The notes under the pieces are model-generated. The model was not told the origin of the DNA, did no database searches, and saw only the letters and a list, made by a program, of their open reading frames with translations. A stretch of DNA of 64,000 nt from Tetrahymena elliotti 4EA (Eukaryota; Ciliophora; Oligohymenophorea; Hymenostomatida; Tetrahymenidae): contig JH720358.1 in NCBI GenBank assembly GCA_000231825.2, forward strand, positions 219,242-283,241, in the 5' to 3' direction. Of the stretch, positions 27,801 to 38,878 are shown in pieces. A program made the translations under genes and the position numbers. How positions within the stretch are numbered: the stretch's first letter is position 1; each line of letters begins with the position of its first letter.

Positions 27801-29686
27801 GGAGGAAGAGAGAAGGTAAAGAGAATTAGAGATTATAAGGTAAAGATAATATGAAGAAGAACAAGAAAGAATATAAAGATTATAGAATTAGGATAATAAC
27901 AATCATAATACAGATTAAGGGTTGAGTTAATTTTTGTAATAAAATAGTTACTTAAATTCGACAGATCATTTGAATGTTTCTCCTTAAAATAGAGCTAATT
28001 GCTACAATTATAATGATGCTAACTCTCTTATTGCTTAAATTGAAGACTAAATTAAAAAATAAAATCCCAGCAACATGTTTGACGAAGATGATGACTAAGA
28101 AGAATATGATGAAGTAAATGGAAATAATTATTAACATAAAAATTTAAAAAATCATCATGCTCATAAATTTGATGGCTCTCCTGTTTAAAAGCAAGTTTTG
28201 AATCTTTCAACTTCTAAAAGTAATAACTCAGGAGCTAATAATATGACTAATATTAATGATGTCAGTGAAATTATTTAGAATAACTTAATTTCTAGCCAAA
28301 AAGAAAATGAAATAATTGACATTCTAAAGCAAAAAAGTAAACTATTTTGCTAACCTGATTTAATGAGCTTTTCACTTTATCAATTTTTGTGCACATCTCA
28401 TACTCTGAATGATTTTCTTTAGATGACATAAATATAAATAATTGAATAATTAAAATAGATTATATCCCTAGAATAGTAAATATCTGCCTAAAATAAATTA
28501 CTTCAAGAAAAAGATTAAATAGAAAATTCACTAGAAAGAAAGCTCGATACAAATATCCTTAACAATGCAATTGAAATAGAAAGGATGAAACAAGAAATAG
28601 CATAGCTTTAAAACCTTAATTTTAGCTTAGAATAAGTAAATATTTTCAAGAATTTGTTTATTTAATAAATTAATATTTTTTTTCAAAAGGAAAATATCAA
28701 ATTAGGTCAAAAGCTAAAGAATAGTGGAGAAAATGGCTTGAAGTTAAGTAGGGAAGAAGAACAAGCTTTAATCTTCTCTAAAAATACATAGCAAAAATAC
28801 GAAGACATAGAAAGAGTATTTTATTTATTCATTGTTAAAAGCATATTTTAATTTTAGAGTTTAAGTAGCAATAAAAAAAAAAATTTATACACTAAAACAA
28901 ATTTTTTTCTATAAGTTTTAGAATAAATAATCAAAAAAAGGAATTTCTGATGTAAAATTTGACTATTCCAATAAAAAATATGAAAGATAATATTTTAGAT
29001 ATAAACCTCCCCTTTTAGATAAATTAAAAAAATATAAATTTTATTAATAAAAAAACATGATTTTTTGTGGAAACAAATGAAATATTAAAGTTTTAAAAAG
29101 AAAGTTAGCGCAAAAAATAGAAATCGTTTCCAAAATATTACAGTTTTAGTGTGATAATTTACTCAAGAAATCATAATGCAAAAATATAAAGTGAATAGCA
29201 CTTATCTCTACAATATAGTTTATAAAATCTTTGTATTAAAACATCTTAAAATAATTTCTTTTATAAATATAGGAAAACTTATTCTTAAAAAAGCAAGTTG
29301 ATAATCTAAACGAATAGTTAAATTAATAAGATATCTAGTTAAAGGCTATTTAAAAAATGAATGAATAACAAAGAGCAGAAATATCTAAACGTGATTAGTT
29401 AAAATTATAGTTAGAAACTTCTTAAAATGGTGAGAGAGTAGAGTTTGAAAGATTGAGTAAACAATATAAAAAATTTGTCTAAAAAGATAAATATAATGAA
29501 ATGGTAATAGAATCTGTCTTTTAGTTACTCAAAGATAAAAATGAAGAATTAGATCTCATAAAATCCCATGTTAAATTATAAAATTTGTAAAAAGATGAAT
29601 CTGTTTTGAGTGAAATTATTTAAAAACAAGAGAATTCTATGGCAAAATTAAAATAGATATACAAAGGAGATAAGAAAATTGATTGA
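24833..29686 (+). CDS. Unconventional myosin heavy chain (1351 aa)
   Basis: Exons 24833-26014, 26302-28635, 28690-28815 and 29273-29686, all in phase. The motor domain fills roughly the first 790 residues. It has P-loop GESGSGKT at 146-153, switch I NDNSSRFG from 212, switch [22 protein letters not shown] from 465, and the actin-binding/converter motifs FYVRCIKPN and [13 protein letters not shown]. The D-A-L-A-K region reads [18 protein letters not shown]. One or two IQ-like calmodulin or light-chain sites follow (about 822-860, IIQKNYKAY and [13 protein letters not shown]). Next come a charged helix rich in R, E and Q, an Asn/Asp-rich linker and C-terminal coiled coil. No MyTH4 or FERM domain is visible, unlike many Tetrahymena myosins. 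It is an actin-based, ATP-driven motor, probably in organelle traffic. The ATG could be preceded by a further small exon, since TTTTAG lies just upstream. The 457-bp third intron is the least certain. Confidence 0.94.
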
Positions 29687-30401
29687 ATAAACCTTTTTTT
29701 ATTTTGTTAATAAATATTAATTATTATTTATATTATCATTATGTTTTAAAATTTTAATTTAATTCATAATAAAAAAACCAAATAAATAAACAGTTCTTCA
29801 AAATATTTTTACAATTTATTTTATCAAGTTATTTTAAGATATATATTTCAAGAAGAATTTATTGATTAAAGATAAAAAAGAATTTTTAATTTTAATTTTT
29901 TCTGTGAATTGGATTAAATTAAGAGAAAATTGAAAAATTTTACTCAAATTAATCTATAGAATTAAATAATTGTAAAAGAAAACCATTAAAAATAAAATAT
30001 GTAAGCAAAAGAGATAAGGAAATGTAATATTTTTTTTGTAAATATTTTCAATGCAAATAATTTTTTTTGTTTTAAATTAAAATAATCTTTTTCAAATACT
30101 ATTTCAAATAATCACAAACATAAATAGAGATAAAAATAGCAATCGATAAAAAAAAATAAAATATTAAAAGAACCACTTTATTCATCTTATTTTATGATAA
30201 TATTGGTTTTATTTAAATTGATTCTAAATTTTTTTGTATTTATTAGGAGATAGTTTTTTAATTCTTTCTTGATTTCTTTATGTAAAATTTCTAATTCACT
30301 AGAAAATTAATTTATGATATCATAATAATATGATTAATTTTTACTCAGTTAAAAACTCAGTTGTATGTTAGAAGATATTTTATGCGAAATAATTATTTAA
30401 T

Positions 30402-30662
30402 AATAATTTTAGTAAGATATAAATAAATATATTTGAGATATATCATCTCTCTCAATTATTTATTGAGCAATAAATAAATAAATTGAATTAATTAAATAAT
30501 CTTCGAAATTAGAATTAATAATACAATAAATATTAAATATCATTAAATTTACTTAAAAACTTAGTTGATAGAAGTGTCTTAGAAGACAATTAAATAATAT
30601 TATTATTTTTTCATAATTTTAGTAAAAGATTAGAATAAATATATTTGAGATATACTATCTCT
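30402..30662 (+). repeat. Pair of diverged direct repeats
   Basis: About 50 bases (30402-30450) recur at 30612-30662 with small indels. The shared core contains AATAAATATATTTGAGATATA followed by TATCTCT. Weaker similarity extends upstream of both copies (AAAAACT-AGTTG, then TTAGAAGA). It is probably an old local duplication. Confidence 0.55.
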
Positions 30663-30864
30663 AAGATTTTGGAGAGTAGTTTATCAAATAGATGCTGATT
30701 TTGATGGTTATTGCCTTTCTAAAGAAACTTAAGACCTTTTAAACAGCTTTTAGAATGTTTTTTAGTTTATCAAGTAATAAATTCATCTTACTAATTAGAG
30801 ATTCTTCTAACTCATATATAATTTTGAATAATATTATTTTTAAAGGTGGTTCTATTAAAAATGA
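30649..30864 (+). pseudogene. Short frame with one EF-hand-like loop, possible gene remnant
   Basis: Between two TGA codons a 71-codon frame has no ATG but contains DADFDGYCLSKE at 30691-30726. This fits the 12-residue EF-hand calcium-binding loop at positions 1, 3, 5, 6 and 12. A helix-like segment follows (TQDLLNSFQNVFQFIK). The stretch has coding-like composition inside non-coding DNA and no acceptable splice partners. It could be an eroded calcium-binding protein, an unrecognised exon or chance. Confidence 0.25.
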
Positions 30865-31629
30865 ATATTAACCTATTTAGTTTAAAATGGTACTCTTAAA
30901 ATAAATTTTTTTTAGATCAATAAACTTAAAAAACATTATTTTGGTTTAATATTTATTTATTGACACGACACTTTCAATTTATTATAGAGGATAATTAAGT
31001 ATTTCTAAAAGTAATTCTAATCTCTCTATTAAACTAAAAAATATTCAAAAATATAATTATTGTAAATAATTTTTAATAATTCACATAAAGAGTTTATTTA
31101 GAAGGGAATTAATTATTTTTTTAAAAATATTCAAAAACTTTATTTTTAGTATGTCCGTATAATCTTTAGTTTTATTATTTGATTTATTTTGATAAAAATT
31201 ACATTTTTTTTAATAAGAATCTTAATTTTAGTTATTGTAAATAATTCATGGCTAGTAATTGAAAAATTGCAAAGGATTAGAATAAATGGTGAAATATAAT
31301 TTAAGAGCAAATACTTTTCAATATGTAAATATGATGAATAGATGGATGGGTTAATATAAAATAAATATTTATTAATTTTAATAAAAGATTAAAATGAGAC
31401 TTTGTTGTGCACCAATGAGAAGAACGTTTGATTGGTGAGCTGTTGCAAAAATTAATTTATTTTTTAAGGTAGGTTTCATTATAGGAAAGTAAGTTATTCT
31501 GATAAGTTTATTTATTTATTTATAGATAGTTTTCAGTTTACATTTATCCATCTTTTATTTTATAAACAATTTTATAGTTTTAATGACTCATACATGACTG
31601 CTTTGAATTTGCTAACAAACTAACTAACA

Positions 31630-33091
31630 TCACAATGGCTTTTAGTAAGAGAAACCTTTTTTATTAATAAATTAAATATATATTCAATAAATAAATAGCT
31701 ATTTTACCTGTATAGTTAATGTTATTAGAAGGTTCTAAGGAGCCAGCTCCGTTTTGTAATGAGATGGCCATTTGAGTAAATTCTGGATCAATATTAGAAG
31801 TATCTTCATCACTTAAAACTTTAGGGACAAGAGGGGCTTTTACTTGCTTGGCAAGTATTCCTTACCAGTTGATATCTCTAAAGAAAGGATGCTTCTTAAC
31901 TTCTAATGATCCATTAGCACCCAAACGGTGCTTAGGGTCTTTTTCAAGCAATCTCGATATTATATCATGGCACTCATTGGAAATAACAATATCCTTTGGT
32001 AAATCGGGATATCTTTTATTTTTAATATGCTCAAACAATGTCTTTCTATCTTCTGTGTAGAATGGAGGATATCCTGTTAATAATTCATACATTAAACATC
32101 CTAAGGTCCACCAATCAACAGGCTTTCCATGGCCCACTTTAGCTAAAACTTCTGGAGCTAAATATTCTGGAGTACCACATATTGATTGATTCTTCTAATC
32201 CTTACTATTTCTCTTTGATAAACCAAAGTCTGTAATCTTCAGGTATCCTTATCTATCAATGAGGATATTTTCAGGTTTTAAGCTATTTTAAAATAACATT
32301 GTAATAAGTAGTGATTGACTGGTTGAATAAAAATAATTAATAATTTGCAGATTTTAATTTTAATTCATCAAATTTATTCTGTCTGCATTTGATCTTAATA
32401 TAAATATTTAATAGAAATATCATTAAATAAAGCAAACAAAGCAAGTATTTCTTTGGAAATATTTTTTATTTTTCTTTCAATTTTGAATAAAAAACTAAAA
32501 TATTTTATTCTGAGGACAATAAAATGAATGAAAATTGTGTTTTATCTATTTAAAAACTTTAAAAATAATTAAAATAAATTACTCTCTATAAATAATATCT
32601 TTATTGTGCAAGTATTCAAGGGCAAGAACGATTTAAGCACAATAGAACTTGGTGTCTTACTCACTAAATCTTTTTATTTTGCAGAGCAAGTTGAAGAGTT
32701 CACCTCCTTGGCAATAGTCAAGTACGAAAAAGAGTTTTCTCTCATTTTAGAATGAATAATGAAGTTTAATGATAAATGGATGGTCTGCATCGACAAGAAT
32801 GTTTCTCTCTGTTTTTATGTGTTCAACTTGTTTCTTTTGTTCAATGTATGACTTCTTTAAAATCTTAATTGCATAGACCTTTCCGTCGTCTCTCTTTTTG
32901 ACTAAAACAACCTTAGCATATGATCCCTTGCCGATAACTTTAACTAAATTAAAGTCTTCAATAGATATCTTTTAGTTATATTTAGGGGGATTTTGAATCA
33001 TCTACCTTACAGTTTCAGGAGTATTGTCTTCACTATACAAAACCCTTTCATCATATTAGAAATTTTGATAATATTATTGTTAATTCATCAT
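31630..33091 (-). CDS. AGC-family serine/threonine protein kinase (369 aa)
   Basis: Minus-strand exons 33091-32583, 32282-31708 and 31655-31630 join in phase. A short N-terminus precedes the catalytic domain (about 47-308). Visible landmarks are the glycine loop GKGSYAKV (54-61), ATP-anchoring Lys76 (YAIKILKK), YRDLKPEN with catalytic Asp170, DFG (188-190), the activation-loop phospho-site Ser203 in SICGTPEYLAPE, and VDWWTLGCLMYELLTG. The AGC tail ends in a hydrophobic motif YTGFSYQKPL (Ser364). That motif lies on a final 26-base exon reached through a 52-base intron with an AAG acceptor. There is no PH, C1 or C2 domain, so it is most like an S6K/SGK/PKA-type catalytic protein activated by a PDK1-like kinase. 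The second codon is also ATG. Confidence 0.95.
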
Positions 33092-34423
33092 TTGATTTAA
33101 TAAACTGCTTTTTATATTTATTAATTCCTATTTATTCACTTGCTTCCTAGCTTGTTTGCTTGCTTAGCTTTTTGATTGCTTAAGTTTTAAAGATAATTTT
33201 TTATCAAGTTTTTTTTAATACAAATTTTTTATTAATTTAATTAAACCCACAAATTTTATTAATACTATATTGAGTAATTCTTTACAAAGTACAACCTAAT
33301 TTTTACTATTTTAGGAAAGGCCATAAATCAATTAATAAATTATCCATTTTTTAGATAAATTTATTTGATCGATCACACACACACACATAATAATTTGACT
33401 ATTTTCTTTTACTTGTTTTAATATGACATATCTTACCATTTATCTGTGTATTAAAATTAAGATTTACAATTCCTCCTATTAAATTGATCAGATAAATATA
33501 AGCCATTCTTGTTAATAAAAGAAATTTATCCAAGACTAATTAATACTTTAATAGATATTTTACTTTCCTAATTCATAAAAAAATAACAATTTTTTGTATT
33601 TTTTAAATAGACTATAATCCAGATTTAGAAATAGTAATCTGTAATTATGTATTCAAGTTTTAATTATAATTTATGACTGAGCTTCTTTACTCAGTTCTGA
33701 ATGTAATTCTTCCCAAAAAATACTTGTGAAAAATAAAAAAACGTTATTCATTTAAACAATACAATTTTCAACTTAATCTAAGTAGAGAAGCTAAAAATCA
33801 AAATTATAAAATTTTATCAAAAGACTTTTTATTTTTTATCTTTAGAAATTAGCTACAAGGCTGGCTCTAAATAAAAGAGTAAATTAATTTCATTTGGATA
33901 ATTTTATTTTTGAAAAATGCAAATAAATGTACAATTTTATAATTTGTATTAATCTAAAAACATAATTCTAATTTATTAAAAATTTTTTTAGAATCTAATT
34001 TTTTACCTTATTTATCAAAAAGTGTTTATTTTTAAAATAATAAAATCATTTAATAATAATAATAATTTTTAACAATTAGCTTCACCAGCTAGTTTACACT
34101 TTAATTTTTTATCTTTACTCACTGAATTATTTTAAAAATTAAGATTAAAATGTTAATTACACAATTTCATTAATAAATACAGAATAATCCCAATATAATT
34201 TAATCATACGAAATCTGATTTATTACAGAAAAAAAATAAAATCATAAATGATAAAAGAATTCAAAAGTTAATAAATAAAATTAATCTCGATTATTAGAGA
34301 TATTCAAAGGATAAAAGTTGATCTGTAAAATCAATAAATGTTAAACTCTTTTAGATTCAAAGAACTATTTTAAATTTGTTAATTAGGATAACTTAAATTT
34401 GTAAATTAGAACATTTAATTTAA
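33092..34423. other. Intergenic, A+T-rich
   Basis: Nothing coding was recognised. A (CA)7 dinucleotide run lies at 33374-33387. The first few hundred bases should hold the promoter of the minus-strand AGC kinase. Confidence 0.6.
33374..33387 (+). repeat. (CA)7 microsatellite
   Basis: Seven uninterrupted CA units upstream of the AGC kinase start, in a genome where most simple repeats are A/T-only or GATA-like. Confidence 0.9.
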
Positions 34424-35431
34424 TCATATTTAAGCTCTTATAGGATGTAAAGCTCCGTTTTTGACATAAAAACCATAAGAACAGAAAGTTGGCTTTGATC
34501 TGCTTAGGTATTCTATTAAATCTTGATTTTCTATAACAGGCTTAGATTTTTTATCTAAAATAATTTGACTTAAGTTAACATTTTATCTTCTTCTTGGCTG
34601 TATGGCTATTTTTGCTTTGATATTTATGTTATTCTTTTTTTATTATTGTATTTTGATTTGTTTAAGTACTCTGGTTACATTATTGTGAGGGAAGAAATAA
34701 ACAAAATTTTTTGCTTTTTCAAAGCTATTGAGTAAATTGTTTTGGTCAGTATTTTAATTTTAGGTATCAAATGCTTAGTCTTAACCTTTCTATGTATTTT
34801 CATTTTATTATTACTGATTTTCTCTGTATTAATTTAAATTTTATATTTAAACTTCTTGCTGTTTCACAATGCTTATCAATGAAGAACATAATTAGTTTAA
34901 CTATAATGAGTTTTATTAAATAGAATTCTGGCAAGAAACTTTTCTTTCTGAAAAACCTTCTCTTTAATTAACAATTAATTCTATGCTTTGGTTTCCAACT
35001 TTTTCTAAGCTTTTACTTTCTGATGACAAAAGCTAAGATTATCTTTAATTGTTTTTATCAGTTTGCATAGTTATAATATTGTTGTTATTATTATTAATGT
35101 GCTTTTCTGTTTCTAAAATATTCTATAAACTTAACTATTTTAAGTCATTAGGAGTATTCTCTTTATTATTTTTAAGTTCTCCTAATTTGCAGCTGGGTTA
35201 ATCTATAGACAATGCTTAATCATTTGTTTTTTGAGACTTTAATGTTTATATTTATTTTTATTTTTTTGTTTGAATTTTAATATTATTTATTGAGGTCTAT
35301 GATTAGCTTTCTACAGAATTATCTGAGGTTTAAGATGAATCAGATGAAAGATCATCGAGTTTTTTTAAATTTACATTTTTTTTATCCTCATCTTCATCAT
35401 TCTAACTTTCAATTGAATTTTTTTCAAACAT
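34424..35431 (-). CDS. Ser/Gln/Asn-rich protein of unknown function (335 aa)
   Basis: Single minus-strand frame of 335 codons from ATG (35431) to TGA (34424), with dozens of TAA/TAG codons as Gln. The first 220 residues are low complexity: acidic Ser/Asp at the start (SIESQNDEDEDKK, DDLSSDSSQTSDNSVES), then Q/N/S/K-rich. The last 100 residues look ordered: KAKNFVYFFPHNNVTRVLKQ, a basic patch with PRRRQNVN, and the C-terminus YLSRSKPTFCSYGFYVKNG. It has no membrane segment or signal peptide. It lies 580 bases downstream of the K+ channel gene on the same strand. Likely a disordered regulatory or scaffold protein with a short C-terminal module; family not recognised. Confidence 0.75.
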
Positions 35432-36010
35432 TTTGAAGACTTTCGAACCTAAATAAACAGCTTACTATTTTAATTTCTTAGAAATCTGAATGTTTATTTC
35501 TATTAATTATCTATTTTTTAATAAAATAACTTTTTATTCATTAAACTTTCTTCATATTTAAAATTTGATAAAAATTATGATCAATTATAACTTTCAAATA
35601 AAAAACACTGTTTTACTCATTAATTTATTAAAATACCAAAAAAAATATTTAATTTATGAAAAGATTCCTCTCATAATTTAAACTAAATAATTTAAACATA
35701 ATCTTAAAGTAACCGTTTAATATGCTTTGTCATGCTTTATTTTAAGAAATTACTTTAGATTTAAAGCTAATAAAGAAAAAGATCTAGAAAAGTTTTCGTA
35801 GTAAATTAGCATCTCATTTGTAAGAATATTAATATAGTTTATTTTGAAGTTGGTTTTGTATTAATATTTATAAAATCTAAGGTATGGTAATTAGAAAACA
35901 ATATCATTAATCAGATATTATACAAAAAAACTAGGAATCTGCTTTAGCTAGAAATTGAATTTATTATTTTTTAAGTAAGTTGAAAAAATTTTATTTGAAA
36001 ATAAAATTAA
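35432..36010. other. Intergenic between channel and Q/N-rich gene
   Basis: A+T-rich, containing the 3' end of the channel transcript and the distal copy of the 35-bp tandem repeat (35983-36052). Nothing else was recognised. Confidence 0.6.
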
Positions 36011-36060
36011 TCAAAACAAAAAATTTTATTTGAAAATAAAATTAATCAAAACAAAAAATT
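35983..36060 (+). repeat. 35-bp perfect tandem duplication at the channel stop codon
   Basis: Units 35983-36017 and 36018-36052 are identical, and 36053-36060 begins a third. The unit starts AAAAAATTTTATTTG and ends AATTAATCAAAAC. Because 35 is not a multiple of three, the two copies are read in different frames by the minus-strand channel gene. The first copy met is translated as its last residues and the second supplies TGA. Confidence 0.9.
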
Positions 36061-38878
36061 ACTTGGAGTGAATTTTTTGGCGTTTCCTTAAAATATGAAT
36101 AATATTTTAGGATTTGCTTTGACCAGAGATTTATTGAATTTTTTATCTTTATTAGAACTAACTGTAATTATTTTTAAGGATTGTTAGCTACTTATCAAAG
36201 TATGCATTTATGAGAGGACATTTAACAGAAAGATGGCCTAATTATTTACAATTATAGCATTCAATTTAAATAGGAGATAAATTATCTTAACTTTTAATCT
36301 ACTCTTCAATTGTTTTAAATTTCTCAAAATCTCCTAAATGGTGGGAAAGAATGTTTAAAAACTTAACTCTTGATATTTTGTAAAGAGTTGCTAGATTTAC
36401 ACTTCTAGCAGAAGCACTCCTTGCAAAACCTGAAAAAAATGAAATTTCACCAAACGTTTAGTTTTTTTCCAATGTAGTTAAGGTTTTTGAGCTACTAAGC
36501 TTTTATTTGCTGATATCTGAATAGAAAATATCAATTTTGCCACTCCAAATAAAATACATGCACTAATCTTCATCTAATTCCCCTTCTTTGAAAATAATTT
36601 AATTAGGTTGGACTAGTACTTCTTCAATGTTAAAAATTAATTCTTAAATAACTTTTTAGGAAAAGTTATTCACCAAACAACTTATTTATTGAACAACTTT
36701 TGAATTTATTTCTTTAAGAACCTCATCTCTAAGTTTATTAGATAGCATTTATAAAATAATATCTTCCTCCTATTTACTTCTGTCCTTCGACTCTTAAGAC
36801 AAAAAATGCAGATAATGCTTTACTCTTCTCTGGAGCTCCAAATTTACTCCTTTCATCTGCATGAATCTATAAAACAAAAAACATTTGTAAGCAAAGAATT
36901 TTTTAACAAAACTTACTTGTGAATTATTGAAAGTTTATCATTAAGTTCTTTAGAATCCTTTTCAATTTCTTATAAAATTAGACCAATATTATTGATAGAA
37001 TAAGCAAAAACACAACTCATGAAGATCATAATAACTGTAACAAATAGTGATTCAACTGCATTAGAAGGAGTGATATCTCCATATCCAACTATTATGATGA
37101 TATAAAGTAATTAAAATATACTTATTTATAAACATTATTTATATCTACTTGTTGTCATCGTTGTAACAGACCAATATAGTGAAAAAATATAAATTGAAAA
37201 CCAAGGATTTCCTTCAATTTAGTACTTTTACTACCAATTTGTGTCAAAATCTAAGCTAGTCTCTATTATTGATAACCCATTCCATAAAATGCTAACTAAT
37301 TTTTTATTTAAAATATATTCAAACTATATAATAGATATCACTTTTATTTTTAATTCAAGATATTTATCTTTAATTTTTAAGTTCTACTATTGTAAATCTA
37401 TTAAATACTTATCTTGTTTTGCTTGTTTATTATTTTTTTGAAGACATATTTTTGAGAAAAAATTAGTTTTATTTATTTGAAAAATAATATGTAAGAAAAT
37501 ATGTGATATATGATTTTGAAATAAATAAAATATTTAAAAATTACCTACATGAGCTGCCAAAACTACAAAGAATATTTGATCAAACAACTTTAAGAGGTGC
37601 TTCAAGTATGATCTGATGATGATAGAATTTTATATATTTCTTCTTTTCTTTGGAAGACTGAAAATTTTAAAGAAGATGATAATGTTTTTAATATAGGTGG
37701 TGACATTATTGTTTGGATTGAATGAGAAATCCTCTTACAGCAGTAATTATTTTGCTAGAATACTGAAGGAAAGAAAGTCACATATAAAATAAGTTTTTAA
37801 ATACTTGATTGCAATTTTAGATGTATCTGTAATAATTTAATCTTTTGAGAAGAAAGCAGTATTGAAAGACACTAAAATATCTATCCCAAATAAAATAGTC
37901 GCTATTTGAAAAAGTCCTAAAAAATTTCTGGAAGACTCATTTTGAGCAAAAAAAATTAGGATGGAATATATAAACAAGAATAGTGAGCTTACTAATATAA
38001 ATATTGAATCCCAAATTAAACTGAATGTATTAAAAGGTAAGAAAACTGGAATTTATTTTTTTAAGCTTTTCATACTTTCTTTGACCTCTTTTTCCAAAAG
38101 GTAGAGTTTCTTATTTTTTGTATAAACTTACTAACAGCTTTTATCATTAATCAATTAGTAAAACTAAAATGGGAAATTTTGAGGTAATTTTCTGTTAACA
38201 TGTCTAGTTTTCAATAATTTTATGAAGTTAGCACAATGCATTTGTAGTTAAGATTGGCTTATTTCCCTCTTTTTAAAGTTTTTCTTCACCAAATTGGAGT
38301 TAATTTCTATTTTCTAATTACCTTCTTCAACAATATGATCAAGTTGCTTGCTCTAGTTTAAGTTAATACATTGAGAGGAATCATTTAAATAACTCCTAAC
38401 CCTATGCTCCTATTAGGTTGGCACTTTTGAGTTAATGCTGTTTAAGCTTTTTATTTTATTTTGTAGAATTTAATTTTATTGAAATAGATAATTTGTATTA
38501 CTCATTAGTATTTTGGAATGTAAAATTCCTAGTCAATGGCTTCGAATGTAAACTTCGAGAGCTTTCGTTTTTATGCATTGAATAATCTTTTTAAATAGTA
38601 CTCAATTAATTTTGAATTTCAAGTAAATCATTTTAGGCACCATTATCATCTTTGGTTTTATCTTACTCTTAGACTGCTACTGGCTAGTCTATAATTTCAT
38701 CATCATGATCACCTTCTAAGCCTTATTTGCCAAATTTTACATCATAAAAATCAAAAAGTCTTTTTTAATCTGAACAAGATATTCTTGATGAACTAAATTC
38801 ATTATCTGATTGGTCTTGATCATGATTGAAATTACTTTAATTAATTTTTTCTAAAATAGAAGTGTTATGATTATCCAT
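36011..38878 (-). CDS. Six-helix K+ channel with cyclic-nucleotide-binding domain and C-terminal CCHC zinc knuckle (817 aa)
   Basis: Minus-strand exons 38878-38502, 38446-37545, 37295-37149, 37088-36917 and 36866-36011, all in phase (2454 coding bases). A long polar N-terminus (about 250 residues) precedes S1-S6 (about 265-525). S4 is weak, with basic cluster PKKRRN rather than a regular Arg ladder. The pore helix reads IFSLYWSVTTMTT, and the K+ selectivity filter TIGYGDITPS is split by an intron at residue ~475. A C-linker leads to a CNBD (about 575-715) with phosphate-cassette-like FGEISFFSGFARSASARS. Then comes CYNCKQLGHLSVKC (about 735-748), an exact C-x2-C-x4-H-x4-C knuckle. It should be a cyclic-nucleotide- or voltage-modulated K+ channel of the EAG/CNG superfamily in the plasma or ciliary membrane. 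The C-terminal end overlaps a tandem repeat. Confidence 0.92.

Larger units (their letters stand above)
29687..31629. other. Intergenic between convergent myosin and AGC kinase genes
   Basis: Very A+T-rich. It contains a diverged direct repeat (30402-30450 and 30612-30662), a short frame with an EF-hand-like loop (30649-30864), and a 50-codon frame at 31286-31438 with mildly higher G+C. No complete gene can be supported. Confidence 0.55.

Noticed and set aside
31848..32060. Plus-strand ORF opposite the AGC kinase
   Set aside because: The minus strand encodes conserved kinase motifs across the same bases.
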